A stretch of DNA of 52,877 nucleotides from Rhodoferax sp. (GCA_018061265.1 JAGOUM010000013.1:1-52877), one strand, 5' to 3'. Shown: positions 15,863 to 24,371, numbered from the stretch's first letter. The notes: generated from the letters alone by a model not told the origin. A program made the numbers and translations.

Positions 15863-16939
15863 ATGAGGACACCCTCGCCCGGGTTCTGGGGCGGGAAAAA
15901 AGTGCTACTGACTGGGCACACTGGTTTTAAGGGAAGCTGGTTGGTCATGTGGCTTCAGCAATTGGGGGCCGAGGTGGTGGGTATGGCCCTGCCTCCAGCC
16001 ACTTTCCCCAGTCTGTTTGAACTGGCGAGCGTGGGCAGCATGCTCGACAGCCGCGCGGTAGACATTCGTGATGCGCAGCTGGTGGCGCATCACGTCAAAC
16101 AAATCAACCCGGACGTGGTGTTGCACCTGGCTGCACAGGCTCTGGTGCGGGAGAGTTACCGTCAGCCTGTGGACACGTTCGCCTCAAATGTGTTGGGCAC
16201 TGCCCACGTGCTGGACGCCCTTCGGCACTGTGACCGCACACGTTCTGTGGTGGCGGTGACCACTGACAAGGTGTATCAGAACAACGAGTGGCACCATCCC
16301 TACCGCGAAAGCGATGTGCTGGGCGGGCACGACCCATACAGCGCCAGCAAAGCGGCGTGTGAGCTGGTCATCAACAGTTACAGAAGTTCTTTTTTTGCAG
16401 CAAAAAATGTAAGCCTGTCAAGCGCTAGGGCAGGAAATGTGATCGGAGGTGGGGATTGGTCTGCTGAGCGCTTGTTGCCTGACGCCGCCAAGGCGTGGGG
16501 GCAAGGCATGGCACTTGAAATCCGCAGCCCGGAATCGGTTCGACCCTGGCAGCATGTGCTGGAGCCACTGCTGGCCTACCTGGTGCTGGCCGAAGAAACC
16601 TGGCACAACCCTGCCCATGCAGCGGCCTACAACTTTGGTCCACTGCCCCATGAAGCAGCCACCGTGCGGCAAGTGATGGAATTGGCGCAACCCCACTGGC
16701 CTGGTGCACAGCTGATCTTTGCAGATCACACGCGAGGCCCACACGAGGCGGGCTTGCTCACTTTGGACACGGCGAAGGCTCGTTCCGTCCTGGGTCTGGC
16801 ACCACGCTGGTCACTCGCGCAGGCCGTTGAGCGGACTGTGAGTTGGTATCACCGCCAAAGGCACGGTGAAGATGCCGCTAGGTTGTGCCGCCTGGACTTG
16901 CTGGCATTTACCTCCCCGTTTGCAGAGCCGCAATCATGA
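15863..16939 (+). CDS. rfbG: CDP-glucose 4,6-dehydratase
   Basis: Converts CDP-glucose to CDP-4-keto-6-deoxyglucose. It is an extended SDR enzyme with TGHTGFKGSWL as NAD-binding loop, the DKVYQNNEW segment with the catalytic Asp-Lys-Val, and YSASK as the Tyr-x3-Lys pair. The RPWQHVLEPL stretch is typical of this subgroup and argues against the dTDP enzyme. I take ATG 15863 (358 residues), 14 bp after the cytidylyltransferase stop; a GTG at 15833 inside rfbF is an alternative. The stop overlaps the next ATG. Confidence 0.93.
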   Translation: MRTPSPGFWGGKKVLLTGHTGFKGSWLVMWLQQLGAEVVGMALPPATFPSLFELASVGSMLDSRAVDIRDAQLVAHHVKQINPDVVLHLAAQALVRESYRQPVDTFASNVLGTAHVLDALRHCDRTRSVVAVTTDKVYQNNEWHHPYRESDVLGGHDPYSASKAACELVINSYRSSFFAAKNVSLSSARAGNVIGGGDWSAERLLPDAAKAWGQGMALEIRSPESVRPWQHVLEPLLAYLVLAEETWHNPAHAAAYNFGPLPHEAATVRQVMELAQPHWPGAQLIFADHTRGPHEAGLLTLDTAKARSVLGLAPRWSLAQAVERTVSWYHRQRHGEDAARLCRLDLLAFTSPFAEPQS

Positions 16940-17499
16940 GCGCACAACTAAGCATTCATCCAACGCCATTGGTCGGGTTAAGCGTGGTCAGGCGCCATGC
17001 TCAGGCAGATGCACGCGGGTCCTTCACGCGGCTTTTCTGCAGCGAAACCCTGTCCGCAGCAGGTTGGCCAGGTGCAGTGGTGCAGGTCAACCACAGCCTC
17101 AGTCGACAACTCGGTACAGTGCGTGGGCTGCATTTTCAGCGGCCACCTCACCAAGAATGGAAACTGGTGACTTGCGTTCAAGGCCTGGTTTGGGACGTTG
17201 CCGTGGATGTCCGTACCCACTCTCCAACCTATTTGAAATGGCACGCCGAAACTTTGAGTGCCGACAACGGGCTGGCCATGCTGATTCCAGCGGGGTTCGC
17301 TCATGGCTTTCAGACCCTGAGCAACAACGTGGAACTGGTGTATTGCCATTCCCATGCCTATTACCCCGCAGCTGAAGGTGGACTGAATCCAAATGACCCC
17401 ACTGCGGCCGTGCAATGGCCATTGCCGGTGTCTCAGTGGTCAGAGCGCGACAGGCAATTGCTCACCGTGGACCAGGGTTTTGCAGGAGTTGAACTGTGA
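16936..17499 (+). CDS. RmlC-like sugar-nucleotide 3,5-epimerase (probably CDP-4-keto-6-deoxyhexose)
   Basis: A 187-residue cupin related to dTDP-4-dehydrorhamnose 3,5-epimerase. Visible are the early RGSFTRLF, the active-site His in VRGLHFQ, the second His region LIPAGFAHGFQ and the GGLNPNDP block with the catalytic Asp. Because it lies in a CDP-glucose operon its likely substrate is CDP-4-keto-6-deoxyglucose, epimerised at C3, C5 or both. That is inferred from context. It begins with an ATGA overlap on rfbG and ends with a GTGA overlap on the methyltransferase gene. Confidence 0.88.
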   Translation: MSAQLSIHPTPLVGLSVVRRHAQADARGSFTRLFCSETLSAAGWPGAVVQVNHSLSRQLGTVRGLHFQRPPHQEWKLVTCVQGLVWDVAVDVRTHSPTYLKWHAETLSADNGLAMLIPAGFAHGFQTLSNNVELVYCHSHAYYPAAEGGLNPNDPTAAVQWPLPVSQWSERDRQLLTVDQGFAGVEL

Positions 17500-18737
17500 A
17501 ATGCAGGCATTGCGGCAGTGAGCTGCACCTGAACTTTCTGGATCTGGGCAGCGCTCCGCCATCCAACGCCTACCTGTCCCATGAGGCCCTGTCGGCCCCA
17601 GAAACCTGGTACCCGCTGCGGCTGCTGGTGTGCGAAACCTGTTGGCTGGTGCAAACCGAGGATCACGCCGGGCGAGAACAACTGTTCACACACGAGTATG
17701 CGTACTTCAGCTCGATGTCCACATCGTGGCTGACACATGCGCAACAGTACGTGAGCGACATGGTACAACGGCTGGGTCTTGGTCCGAGCAGTACCGTCGT
17801 GGAGGTCGCTGCCAACGATGGCTACCTGCTCCAATACGTGGCGCAGTCTGGCATTCCCTGCTATGGCATAGAACCGACGGCCAGTACTGCGGCTGCGGCC
17901 AAAGTCAAGGGTCTGGACATTCTGGAGAGCTTCTTTGGCGAGAAACTGGCCACACAGCTGGCCACCAAAGGCAGACAGGCCGACCTGATGGTGGCCAACA
18001 ACGTGTTGGCACACGTGCCAGACATTAACGACTTTGTGGCCGGGTTTGCCACTCTGCTCAAGCCTCAAGGTGTGGCCACTTTTGAGTTCCCACACCTGAT
18101 GCGGATGATGGAGCATAACCAGTTTGACACCGCGTACCACGAGCACTATTCGTACCTGTCGCTTACCGCAGTGCGGAGGATCTTTGTTGCTAACGGCCTG
18201 ACTGTGTTTGATGTTCAGGAACTGCCGACACATGGTGGGAGTCTGCGTGTGCTGGCCCAGCGAAGCGACTCAGGAGCGCGGACGATTCAGGGCAGCGTTG
18301 CAGCAATTCTGTCTGCGGAAACTCAGGCTGGATTGGCAAGGCCTGACGTTTATAAAGAGTTTCAGTCCAAGGCTGAGTCCGTAAAAAATGGGTTGTTGGC
18401 CTTTTTGCTAGAAGCCAAACAAAAAGGACTGCGCGTGGGGGCATACGGTGCTGCCGCCAAGGGCAACACCTTGCTGAACTTTGCCGGTGTGCGACCTGAC
18501 CTGCTGCCTTATGTGGTAGATCGCAGCCCAGGCAAGCAGGGCAAATTTATGCCCGGCAGCCGGATACCCATTGTGCAAGAAGACTATTTGTGGACTGACC
18601 GCCCCGATTTGGTGGTGGTCCTGCCGTGGAACTTGCTGGACGAAGTATCTACCCAGCTTCAAGGTATTCGCGCTTGGGGAGGGCGGTTTGTGGTGTCAGT
18701 CCCTGAACTGCGGATCCTGGAGTCTGCAAGCTCATGA
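17496..18737 (+). CDS. Sugar-nucleotide C-methyltransferase
   Basis: A 413-residue SAM-dependent enzyme of the NovU/TcaB9 type, which adds a methyl branch to C3 of 4-keto-6-deoxysugars. Domains in order: N-terminal zinc module with Cys3, Cys6, Cys46 and Cys49; SAM-binding Rossmann domain with VVEVAANDGYLLQ at about 105; the family's YHEHYSYLSL active-site stretch; and a C-terminal domain with GAYGAAAKGNTLL and KQGKFMPGSRIPI. It starts with GTG 17496 in a 4-base overlap. Together with rfbF/rfbG it predicts a branched CDP-sugar. Confidence 0.9.
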   Translation: MKCRHCGSELHLNFLDLGSAPPSNAYLSHEALSAPETWYPLRLLVCETCWLVQTEDHAGREQLFTHEYAYFSSMSTSWLTHAQQYVSDMVQRLGLGPSSTVVEVAANDGYLLQYVAQSGIPCYGIEPTASTAAAAKVKGLDILESFFGEKLATQLATKGRQADLMVANNVLAHVPDINDFVAGFATLLKPQGVATFEFPHLMRMMEHNQFDTAYHEHYSYLSLTAVRRIFVANGLTVFDVQELPTHGGSLRVLAQRSDSGARTIQGSVAAILSAETQAGLARPDVYKEFQSKAESVKNGLLAFLLEAKQKGLRVGAYGAAAKGNTLLNFAGVRPDLLPYVVDRSPGKQGKFMPGSRIPIVQEDYLWTDRPDLVVVLPWNLLDEVSTQLQGIRAWGGRFVVSVPELRILESASS

Positions 18738-19624
18738 GAGTTGTGTTGACTGGTGCCAGCGGCTTTATTGGCCGCTACGTGCTCGACGAACTGAACGCGG
18801 CTGGCATCGAAACGATCACCTTTGGTCGAAATGTTCCTGACAACGCAACATCTGCGAAACAACATATTCAATGCGATTTATTACGGGACCCGTGCTGGAA
18901 AGACCTGTTGGCTCAAGCCAAGGGAACCCACTTACTTCACTGCGCATGGTACGCCGAGCATGGAAAGTTCTGGACATCATCCGAAAACAACCGGTGGGTG
19001 GATGCCTCCGTGAAGCTTGCGGAAGCCTTTTGCCAGCAAGGAGGGCAACGGATTGTTATGGTCGGGACCTGTGCCGAGTACGACTGGGAATACGGGTGGT
19101 GCAGCGAGGCTAGCACTCCGTTGAACGGTGCCACACTGTATGGATGTGCCAAAGACGCTACGCGGCGGCTAACCGGTTGTCTTTGCAGGCAGAACAAGGT
19201 CGACTTTGCTTGGGGTCGAGTATTTTCCCCGTTCGGCTATGGCGAAAACGAACAGCGGCTCATCCCCGCCTTGATTCGCGCTTTGCGTGGTGAGATTCCG
19301 CCGATGGGCATCAACTCGGATGTATATCGCGATTTTTTGCACGCCAGTGACGTAGCTCGTGGCTTGGTGGCATTGTTGCAGAGCCATGCGCATGGGGCTT
19401 ACAACATCAGTTCGGGGCAACCCACTTCGCTGGCCGACCTGGCCACAATGTTGGCTCAACTGCTGGATGTTGATGTTTCCCTCGTGCTATCCATGCCACC
19501 CGGTCGACGAGACAATGTCCCACTCCTGGTGGGGAATAATAGGCGGCTGTTGGACTTGGGCTGGCAACCCGCCATGAACTTACATGCTGCCTTGGAACGC
19601 ACCTTGGCCGAAGGCTTCAAATGA
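18734..19624 (+). CDS. NAD(P)-dependent sugar-nucleotide reductase/epimerase (SDR)
   Basis: A 296-residue extended SDR enzyme with TGASGFIGRYV as the nucleotide loop and YGCAK as the Tyr-x3-Lys catalytic pair. The SPFGYGENEQRLIP and DFLHASDVARG segments are common to sugar-nucleotide reductases and epimerases. In this operon it most likely reduces the C4 keto group after epimerisation and C-methylation to give the finished CDP-deoxysugar; the stereochemistry cannot be read. It is coupled on both sides by ATGA overlaps. Confidence 0.88.
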   Translation: MRVVLTGASGFIGRYVLDELNAAGIETITFGRNVPDNATSAKQHIQCDLLRDPCWKDLLAQAKGTHLLHCAWYAEHGKFWTSSENNRWVDASVKLAEAFCQQGGQRIVMVGTCAEYDWEYGWCSEASTPLNGATLYGCAKDATRRLTGCLCRQNKVDFAWGRVFSPFGYGENEQRLIPALIRALRGEIPPMGINSDVYRDFLHASDVARGLVALLQSHAHGAYNISSGQPTSLADLATMLAQLLDVDVSLVLSMPPGRRDNVPLLVGNNRRLLDLGWQPAMNLHAALERTLAEGFK

Positions 19625-20796
19625 CACCTCACAACTGTCCGATTTGTAATGGAAATTCACTGACTCCATTCCTCAATCGCTTGGAAGTGCCCGTACACCA
19701 GAACCTGGTCTTGGGTAGCAAGATTGCGGCGCAGTCGGTTGCGCGTGGGGACCTTGACATGGCAGTATGTGCGGAATGCGGGTTTGTCTTCAATCGCCGG
19801 TTCGACATGTCGCGACTTGCCTATGGTGAAGGATATGACAACACCCAGTCTTGCTCGCCGTACTTCGATACTTATCTGGATCATTTGGCGCACGACCTGG
19901 TCAATGTCCAAAGCGTGCGAGATTGCACGGTGGTGGAAGTGGGGTGTGGCAAGGGCCAGTTTCTGGAAAAGCTGGTGAATATACCCGGATCACGGATCAT
20001 AGGTTTTGGATTCGATCCGAGCTACATTGGACCCGAATCCACTTGCTCCGGGCAAGCTCACTTCAGGCGCTGCTACTATGACGATACCTGTTCCGATGTA
20101 CAGGCAGACGTGGTGATATGTCGGCACGTCATCGAACATGTACCAGCACCGCTTAGCTTGCTACATGCAATTAGATCAGCGCTTGAAAATTCACCGGATG
20201 CACGCGTGTTTTTCGAAACGCCATGTGTTGAATGGATACTGGATAACCGAGTTCTTTGGGACTTCTTTTATGAGCACTGCTCGTTGTTCAGTGTCAGTTC
20301 CATCGTTCGGGCATTTGAAGAAACGGGTTTCACCGTGTCCAAGGTTGACCATATTTTTGGCGGTCAGTACCTTTGGTTGGAGGCAAGAGTCGGCACCGCA
20401 GCGTCGGCGCGAACCGACCGTGGCCAAGCTGTCTATGCTCAAGCCTTAAACTATGGACAATGCGAGGAGGCTATGCGGCAAACATGGAAAATTCGAATGG
20501 ACGGTTTGCGTGCTGAGGGCGCGGTCGCACTCTGGGGGGCCGGCGCCAAAGGAGCAACGTTGGCAAATCTGATTGATCCCGGAGCGACCTTGATTGACTG
20601 CGTTGTGGACCTAAATCCCAACAAACAAGGTAAGTTTATTCCCGGAAGTGCACACAGAATAGTGCCTCCAGCCGAATTGAGCAGCCGCAAAATCATGAAC
20701 GCACTTTTGATGAATCCCAACTACCGGCAAGAAAATGAGCACTTGCTTGCGTCGTCCGGTATTTCAACCAAGCTAGTAGATTGGAGCAACCTATGA
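19621..20796 (+). CDS. Second C-methyltransferase-like protein
   Basis: A 391-residue SAM-dependent protein built like the one encoded at 17496-18737. It has zinc-type cysteine pairs (NCPIC near 6-9 and CAEC near 50-53), a SAM site VVEVGCGKGQFLEKL, an EHCSLFS motif in the place of the EHYSYLS motif, and a C-terminal ALWGAGAKGATLA plus NKQGKFIPGSAHRI. The two are divergent paralogues rather than a recent copy. It may methylate another carbon or another sugar of the same glycan. It is coupled by ATGA overlaps to both neighbours. Confidence 0.83.
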   Translation: MTPHNCPICNGNSLTPFLNRLEVPVHQNLVLGSKIAAQSVARGDLDMAVCAECGFVFNRRFDMSRLAYGEGYDNTQSCSPYFDTYLDHLAHDLVNVQSVRDCTVVEVGCGKGQFLEKLVNIPGSRIIGFGFDPSYIGPESTCSGQAHFRRCYYDDTCSDVQADVVICRHVIEHVPAPLSLLHAIRSALENSPDARVFFETPCVEWILDNRVLWDFFYEHCSLFSVSSIVRAFEETGFTVSKVDHIFGGQYLWLEARVGTAASARTDRGQAVYAQALNYGQCEEAMRQTWKIRMDGLRAEGAVALWGAGAKGATLANLIDPGATLIDCVVDLNPNKQGKFIPGSAHRIVPPAELSSRKIMNALLMNPNYRQENEHLLASSGISTKLVDWSNL

Positions 20797-21557
20797 GACT
20801 CAGTCTGGACACCGAGGCGCGGACCTTGACTCTTGAAGACACTGACCATATTACCCAGTTGGACCTCTATTCCAGGGAGGCGTTTGAAGCCATTTCGCGG
20901 TATTGGGTGCGAGTTGGGTGGAATCAAAAGTACCAGTACACGTTCAGTTGGATGGGGCGTCCGGTCATTCAGCTACCAGAAGACATGATCCGGATGCAGG
21001 AGGTCATTTTTGAAGTTAAGCCAGACGTCATTATCGAAACCGGGGTTGCTCACGGCGGCTCACTGATTTTTTACTCAAGCCTTTGCAAGGCGATGGGTAA
21101 GGGACGGGTCATTGGAATTGATATTGAAATTCGCCCGCACAATCGCGTGGCCATCGAGGCGCACCCCTTAAGTGATCGAATCACGTTGGTAGAGGGCAGC
21201 TCAACCGCACCAGACATCGTGCAGAAGGTGGGTGCCATGGTTCAGCCCAATGAGATTGTTCTGGTGATTCTTGACTCCAACCACACCTATGAACATGTGC
21301 TCAACGAATTGAACGCCTATGGCAAATTGGTCAGTAGGGGGTCTTATATTGTTGCTACCGACGGGATCATGTTTGATTTGGCTGACGTCCCACGCGGCCA
21401 CTCCGGGTGGAGCACTGACAATCCGATGTGTGCGGCCGCAGACTTTGCAACGGCGAATCCCGAGTTCACCATTGAGCAACCAAGTTGGCCGTTCAATGAA
21501 AGCGAGTTGACGAAAAACATCACCCATTGGCCAGGCGCATGGTTGCGTCGTCAATGA
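20793..21557 (+). CDS. CmcI-like methyltransferase (cephalosporin-hydroxylase family)
   Basis: A 254-residue Rossmann protein of the CmcI family, named after a cephalosporin enzyme but including the mycobacterial rhamnosyl O-methyltransferase Rv2959c. Visible features are IIETGVAHGGSLIFYSSL as SAM loop, VIGIDIEIRPHN, and the metal-type LDSNHTYEHVL (Asp-x2-His). The start is ATG 20793, overlapping the upstream stop; a TTG at 20781 would only add four residues. O-methylation of the flagellin glycan is the likely job, by context. The gap to fliS is 44 bp. Confidence 0.85.
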   Translation: MRLSLDTEARTLTLEDTDHITQLDLYSREAFEAISRYWVRVGWNQKYQYTFSWMGRPVIQLPEDMIRMQEVIFEVKPDVIIETGVAHGGSLIFYSSLCKAMGKGRVIGIDIEIRPHNRVAIEAHPLSDRITLVEGSSTAPDIVQKVGAMVQPNEIVLVILDSNHTYEHVLNELNAYGKLVSRGSYIVATDGIMFDLADVPRGHSGWSTDNPMCAAADFATANPEFTIEQPSWPFNESELTKNITHWPGAWLRRQ

Positions 21558-21601
21558 AATTTGAACTTCAGATTGTCAAAATTGCTTTAGTCGAGGGTTA
21601 A

Positions 21602-22051
21602 ATGGACGATAAAGAATCTAACAAAACCGTTGATTTAAATGCCATGTACCTTCCAATCCACAGCAGAGCAGCCTCATCGTATTCACGGGTCGGGGTTGAG
21701 ACCAGTGTGCTGAGCGCGAGCCCCCACGAACTGATCAGTTTACTGTTTAATGGGGTATTTGAAACCCTTTCTTTGGCGCAATGTGCGATTGAGCAAAAAG
21801 ACATTGCCACCAAAGGAAAGGCCATTTCCAAGGCGACGCGTCTGATCTCCGAAGGGTTAAAAGGGGGGTTGAGTCCCGACGGTGGTGAATTGACGGTTCA
21901 GTTGACCTCGCTTTACGATTATTGCGTTGGTCGGCTGATGCATGCCAACTTGAAGAACGATACTGCCGCCATTGAGGAAGTGGTCAAGTTGATTCAACCA
22001 ATTGCATCCAGCTGGCAGGCGATCCGCAGTGATGTGACAGGGGGAGTTTGA
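21602..22051 (+). CDS. fliS: Flagellin export chaperone FliS
   Basis: Chaperone that binds the flagellin C-terminus before export. It carries the family core YSRVGVETSVLSASPHELISLLFNG and a helical bundle. The ATG at 21602 has a good GAGGG ribosome site and gives 149 residues, 14 more than usual; the conventional start equivalent is the internal Met at 21644 (MYLPIHSRAASSY), which has no ribosome site. It is followed by fliT after one base and closes the flagellar block begun by fliC and fliD. Confidence 0.94.
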   Translation: MDDKESNKTVDLNAMYLPIHSRAASSYSRVGVETSVLSASPHELISLLFNGVFETLSLAQCAIEQKDIATKGKAISKATRLISEGLKGGLSPDGGELTVQLTSLYDYCVGRLMHANLKNDTAAIEEVVKLIQPIASSWQAIRSDVTGGV

Positions 22052-22052
22052 T

Positions 22053-22403
22053 ATGTCAACTGGATATGAAAATTCCCCGATTGTGTCTGGCCATATTGGA
22101 GCAGCGAGTTGCACGCTGATCGACTACTACAAAGCCATCGAAGACAGCAGTGCCAAGATGCTCGACGCCGCCCGTTCTGAAGACTGGGAGCAGGTGGTGC
22201 GATTTGAAGGTGCCTGCGCGGTCCTGATCGAGCAGTTACGGGCGCGTGCCCATACCGAACAGCTGATGCCAGAGCAGCGCGCCGAAAAGACCCGCATCAT
22301 GCAACGCATTTTGAACAACGACGCGCAAATTCGTTACCTGGCTGAGCCCTGGCTCAGCCATTGCGAGCAGAACATGGACGGTCAGCGTCAGTATCTTCAC
22401 TGA
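22053..22403 (+). CDS. fliT: FliT-like flagellar chaperone
   Basis: A small helical protein of 116 residues directly behind fliS. FliT proteins chaperone the cap protein FliD and in some bacteria restrain FlhDC. Sequence conservation in this family is poor, so the call leans on size, helical character and position; the LIDYYKAIEDSSAKMLDAARSEDW opening is typical of the betaproteobacterial members. A terminator follows. Confidence 0.82.
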   Translation: MSTGYENSPIVSGHIGAASCTLIDYYKAIEDSSAKMLDAARSEDWEQVVRFEGACAVLIEQLRARAHTEQLMPEQRAEKTRIMQRILNNDAQIRYLAEPWLSHCEQNMDGQRQYLH

Positions 22404-22423
22404 GTCGACGCTCTATTTTCAAT

Positions 22424-22463
22424 AGCTTCCAGCCTTTTTTCTAGAAGGGATGGAAGCTTTTTT
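22424..22463 (+). terminator. Terminator after fliT, possibly repeat-derived
   Basis: AGCTTCCA (22424-22431) pairs with TGGAAGCT (22451-22458) and is followed by TTTTTT. The AATAGCT start and the internal sequence resemble the interspersed repeats of this window. It also lies directly before the convergent acyl-CoA dehydrogenase end. Confidence 0.75.
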
Positions 22464-22467
22464 ATGC

Positions 22468-23598
22468 TTACCCCAGGCCCCGCGCAATAATGATCTTCTG
22501 CACATCGCTGGTGCCCTCATAAATCTGGCACACGCGCACATCGCGGTAGATGCGTTCCAGCGGAAAATCACTTACATAACCATAACCCCCCAGCGTTTGT
22601 ATGGCGGCGCTGCAGACCTTTTCGGCCATTTCGCTGGCAAACAGCTTGGCCATCGCGGCTTCTTTGAGGCAGGGGCGCCCGGCATCGCGCAAGGACGCGG
22701 CGTGCCAGATCAGTTGGCGCGCTGCCTCCAGCTGCGTGGCGCACTCGGCCAGCCTGAAGCCCACCGCCTGGTGGTTAAAGATGGCGGTGCCAAAACTCTG
22801 GCGGTCTTTGGCGTACGCCACGGCCACCTCCAGCGCGCTGCGTGCCATGCCCACACTTTGTGCAGCAATGCCGATGCGCCCGCCCTCCAGTCCGCCCAGG
22901 GCGATGCCGTAGCCTTCGCCTTCCTTGCCGATCAGGTTCTCGGCGGGCACGCGGCAGTTGTCAAAACTGATTTGTGCGGTGTCGCTGGAATGCTGGCCCA
23001 ACTTGTCTTCCAGGCGGGCCACCACGTAGCCGGGTGTATTGGTGGGCACCAGGAAAGCGCTCATGCCTTTTTTGCCAGCACCCTTGTTGGTTACCGCAAT
23101 CACAATCGCCACATCGCCGTTCTGGCCGCTGGTGATGAACTGTTTGACACCGTTGATGATGTACCCATCACCGTCTTTCACCGCCGTGGTGCGCAGGCCC
23201 GAGGCGTCCGAGCCCACATGGGGCTCAGTCAGGCAGAACGCACCCAGCATCTGGCCCTGCGCCAGCGGTGCCAGCCACTGTTTCTTTTGCGCGGTGTTGC
23301 CAAACTTCATCAAAATGGCGTTAACCGGGCAGTTGGTCACGCTGATCACCGTGCTGGTGCCGCCGTCACCCGCGGCGATTTCTTCCAGCACCAGCGCCAA
23401 TGTCAGGTAGTCCATGCCCGCGCCACCCAGCTCTTCTGGCACACAAATGCCGTAACAGCCCAACTCGGCCAGGCCTTTGTGCGCATCCTTGGGAAAGTGG
23501 TGCTCCTTGTCCCAGCGCGGCGCATGGGGCCAAAGTTCAGCCTGGGCGTAGGCGCGAACCGCGTCTCGCACCATTTCCTGGTCCTGGGTCAGTAACAT
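22468..23598 (-). CDS. Acyl-CoA dehydrogenase
   Basis: FAD-dependent enzyme for the first dehydrogenation step of acyl-CoA breakdown; 376 residues from ATG 23598, which has a GGAG ribosome site (an upstream in-frame start would add 27 residues without family match). Hallmarks are FCLTEPHVGSDASGL, GVKQFITSG, the DRQSFGTAI region and the C-terminal IYEGTSDVQKIIIARG, whose Glu is the base of short-chain enzymes. The chain length is unknown; butyryl- or methylbutyryl-CoA fits. A 16-bp palindrome upstream matches that of the MerR gene at 37 kb. Confidence 0.93.
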   Translation of the reverse strand: MLLTQDQEMVRDAVRAYAQAELWPHAPRWDKEHHFPKDAHKGLAELGCYGICVPEELGGAGMDYLTLALVLEEIAAGDGGTSTVISVTNCPVNAILMKFGNTAQKKQWLAPLAQGQMLGAFCLTEPHVGSDASGLRTTAVKDGDGYIINGVKQFITSGQNGDVAIVIAVTNKGAGKKGMSAFLVPTNTPGYVVARLEDKLGQHSSDTAQISFDNCRVPAENLIGKEGEGYGIALGGLEGGRIGIAAQSVGMARSALEVAVAYAKDRQSFGTAIFNHQAVGFRLAECATQLEAARQLIWHAASLRDAGRPCLKEAAMAKLFASEMAEKVCSAAIQTLGGYGYVSDFPLERIYRDVRVCQIYEGTSDVQKIIIARGLG

Positions 23599-23663
23599 AA
23601 GGGTCTCCGGCAGCCTGCCCGGCCGGGCAGACTCAAAATTTATAACGATCGGACAATGGGTTA

Positions 23664-23679
23664 TTGACGTGCACGTCAA
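23664..23679. promoter_or_regulatory. Perfect palindrome, probable MerR/LiuR-type operator
   Basis: TTGACGTGCACGTCAA is a perfect 16-bp palindrome 65 bp upstream of the acyl-CoA dehydrogenase start and about 70 bp upstream of the divergent Uma2 gene. It differs from the site at 37074-37089 only in the two central bases. Confidence 0.65.
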
Positions 23680-23748
23680 CTCAAAGCATTATGCCCGGCG
23701 CGCTCGATTGCACGACAATCCGAACAAGTCCGCACAAGGGACCAAATC

Positions 23749-24309
23749 ATGGCCTCAGCCATCACCCAAACGATCATGACCGTCGACAGCTACCTGGCCT
23801 GGGAGGCCGAGCAAACCGAGAAGCACGATTTTTTTCGTGGAGAAGTGTTCGCCATGACGGGTGGCACGCTGCGGCACAACCGCGCCAGTTTGGCCAGCGC
23901 CATCGCATTCAAGACACACTTGAAGGGTCAGGTTTGCCAAGTGTTCACCGGTGACGTCAAAGTGGCGGTCAATGTCGCTGAGCACCTTTTTTACCCCGAC
24001 GTCGTGGTGACCTGCAACGTGCAGGACTTGGCTGACCTGGATGCCGTCAGGATCAGCGCACCCACCCTGGTGCTTGAAGTGCTCTCACCCTCTACCGCAG
24101 CCTATGACCGGGGGCAGAAATTCTTGAGTCTGCAAAAACTGCCCAGCCTGCAGGAGTATGTGTTGCTCGACGCGCAAGCACCTCGGCTGGAGGTTCATCG
24201 GCGCAATGCTGCCGGGCGGTTTGAGCTGTATGTATTTGAGGGTGCAGACTCGGAGGCAGAGCTGGCCAGCATCGGCTGGCGTGGCACAGTGGCCACCCTG
24301 CTCGATTAA
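23749..24309 (+). CDS. Uma2-family (DUF820) nuclease-fold protein
   Basis: A 186-residue protein with the PD-(D/E)XK-like core of the Uma2 family: YLAWEAEQTEKHDFFRGEVFAMTGG at the start, FYPDVVVTC with the acidic residue, and LVLEVLSPSTAAYDRGQKF with Glu, Asp and Lys in the usual places. Such genes are abundant in cyanobacteria and occur singly in many proteobacteria; nuclease activity is presumed and the biological role is unknown. It stands alone on the plus strand between two fatty-acid genes, divergent from the acyl-CoA dehydrogenase. Confidence 0.88.
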   Translation: MASAITQTIMTVDSYLAWEAEQTEKHDFFRGEVFAMTGGTLRHNRASLASAIAFKTHLKGQVCQVFTGDVKVAVNVAEHLFYPDVVVTCNVQDLADLDAVRISAPTLVLEVLSPSTAAYDRGQKFLSLQKLPSLQEYVLLDAQAPRLEVHRRNAAGRFELYVFEGADSEAELASIGWRGTVATLLD

Positions 24310-24317
24310 ATTCAAGA

Positions 24318-24371
24318 GAAATCAGGCTCTAGCGCTTTTTCAATAAGCGCTTAATGCTCTGTTTTTATAAC
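24318..24371 (-). repeat. Interspersed repeat, copy 2 (possible bidirectional terminator)
   Basis: On the minus strand it reads AAGCGCTTATTGAAA then AAGCGCTAGAGCCTGATTT. AGCGCTT (24331-24337) and AAGCGCT (24345-24351) form a 7-bp hairpin in the gap between two convergent genes. The minus-strand end overlaps the thiolase stop codon. Confidence 0.6.

Noticed and set aside
15863-17499. dTDP-rhamnose pathway (rmlB/rmlC)
   Set aside because: The neighbouring nucleotidyltransferase has the cytidylyltransferase signature and the dehydratase is of the CDP-glucose subgroup; rmlA and rmlD are absent.
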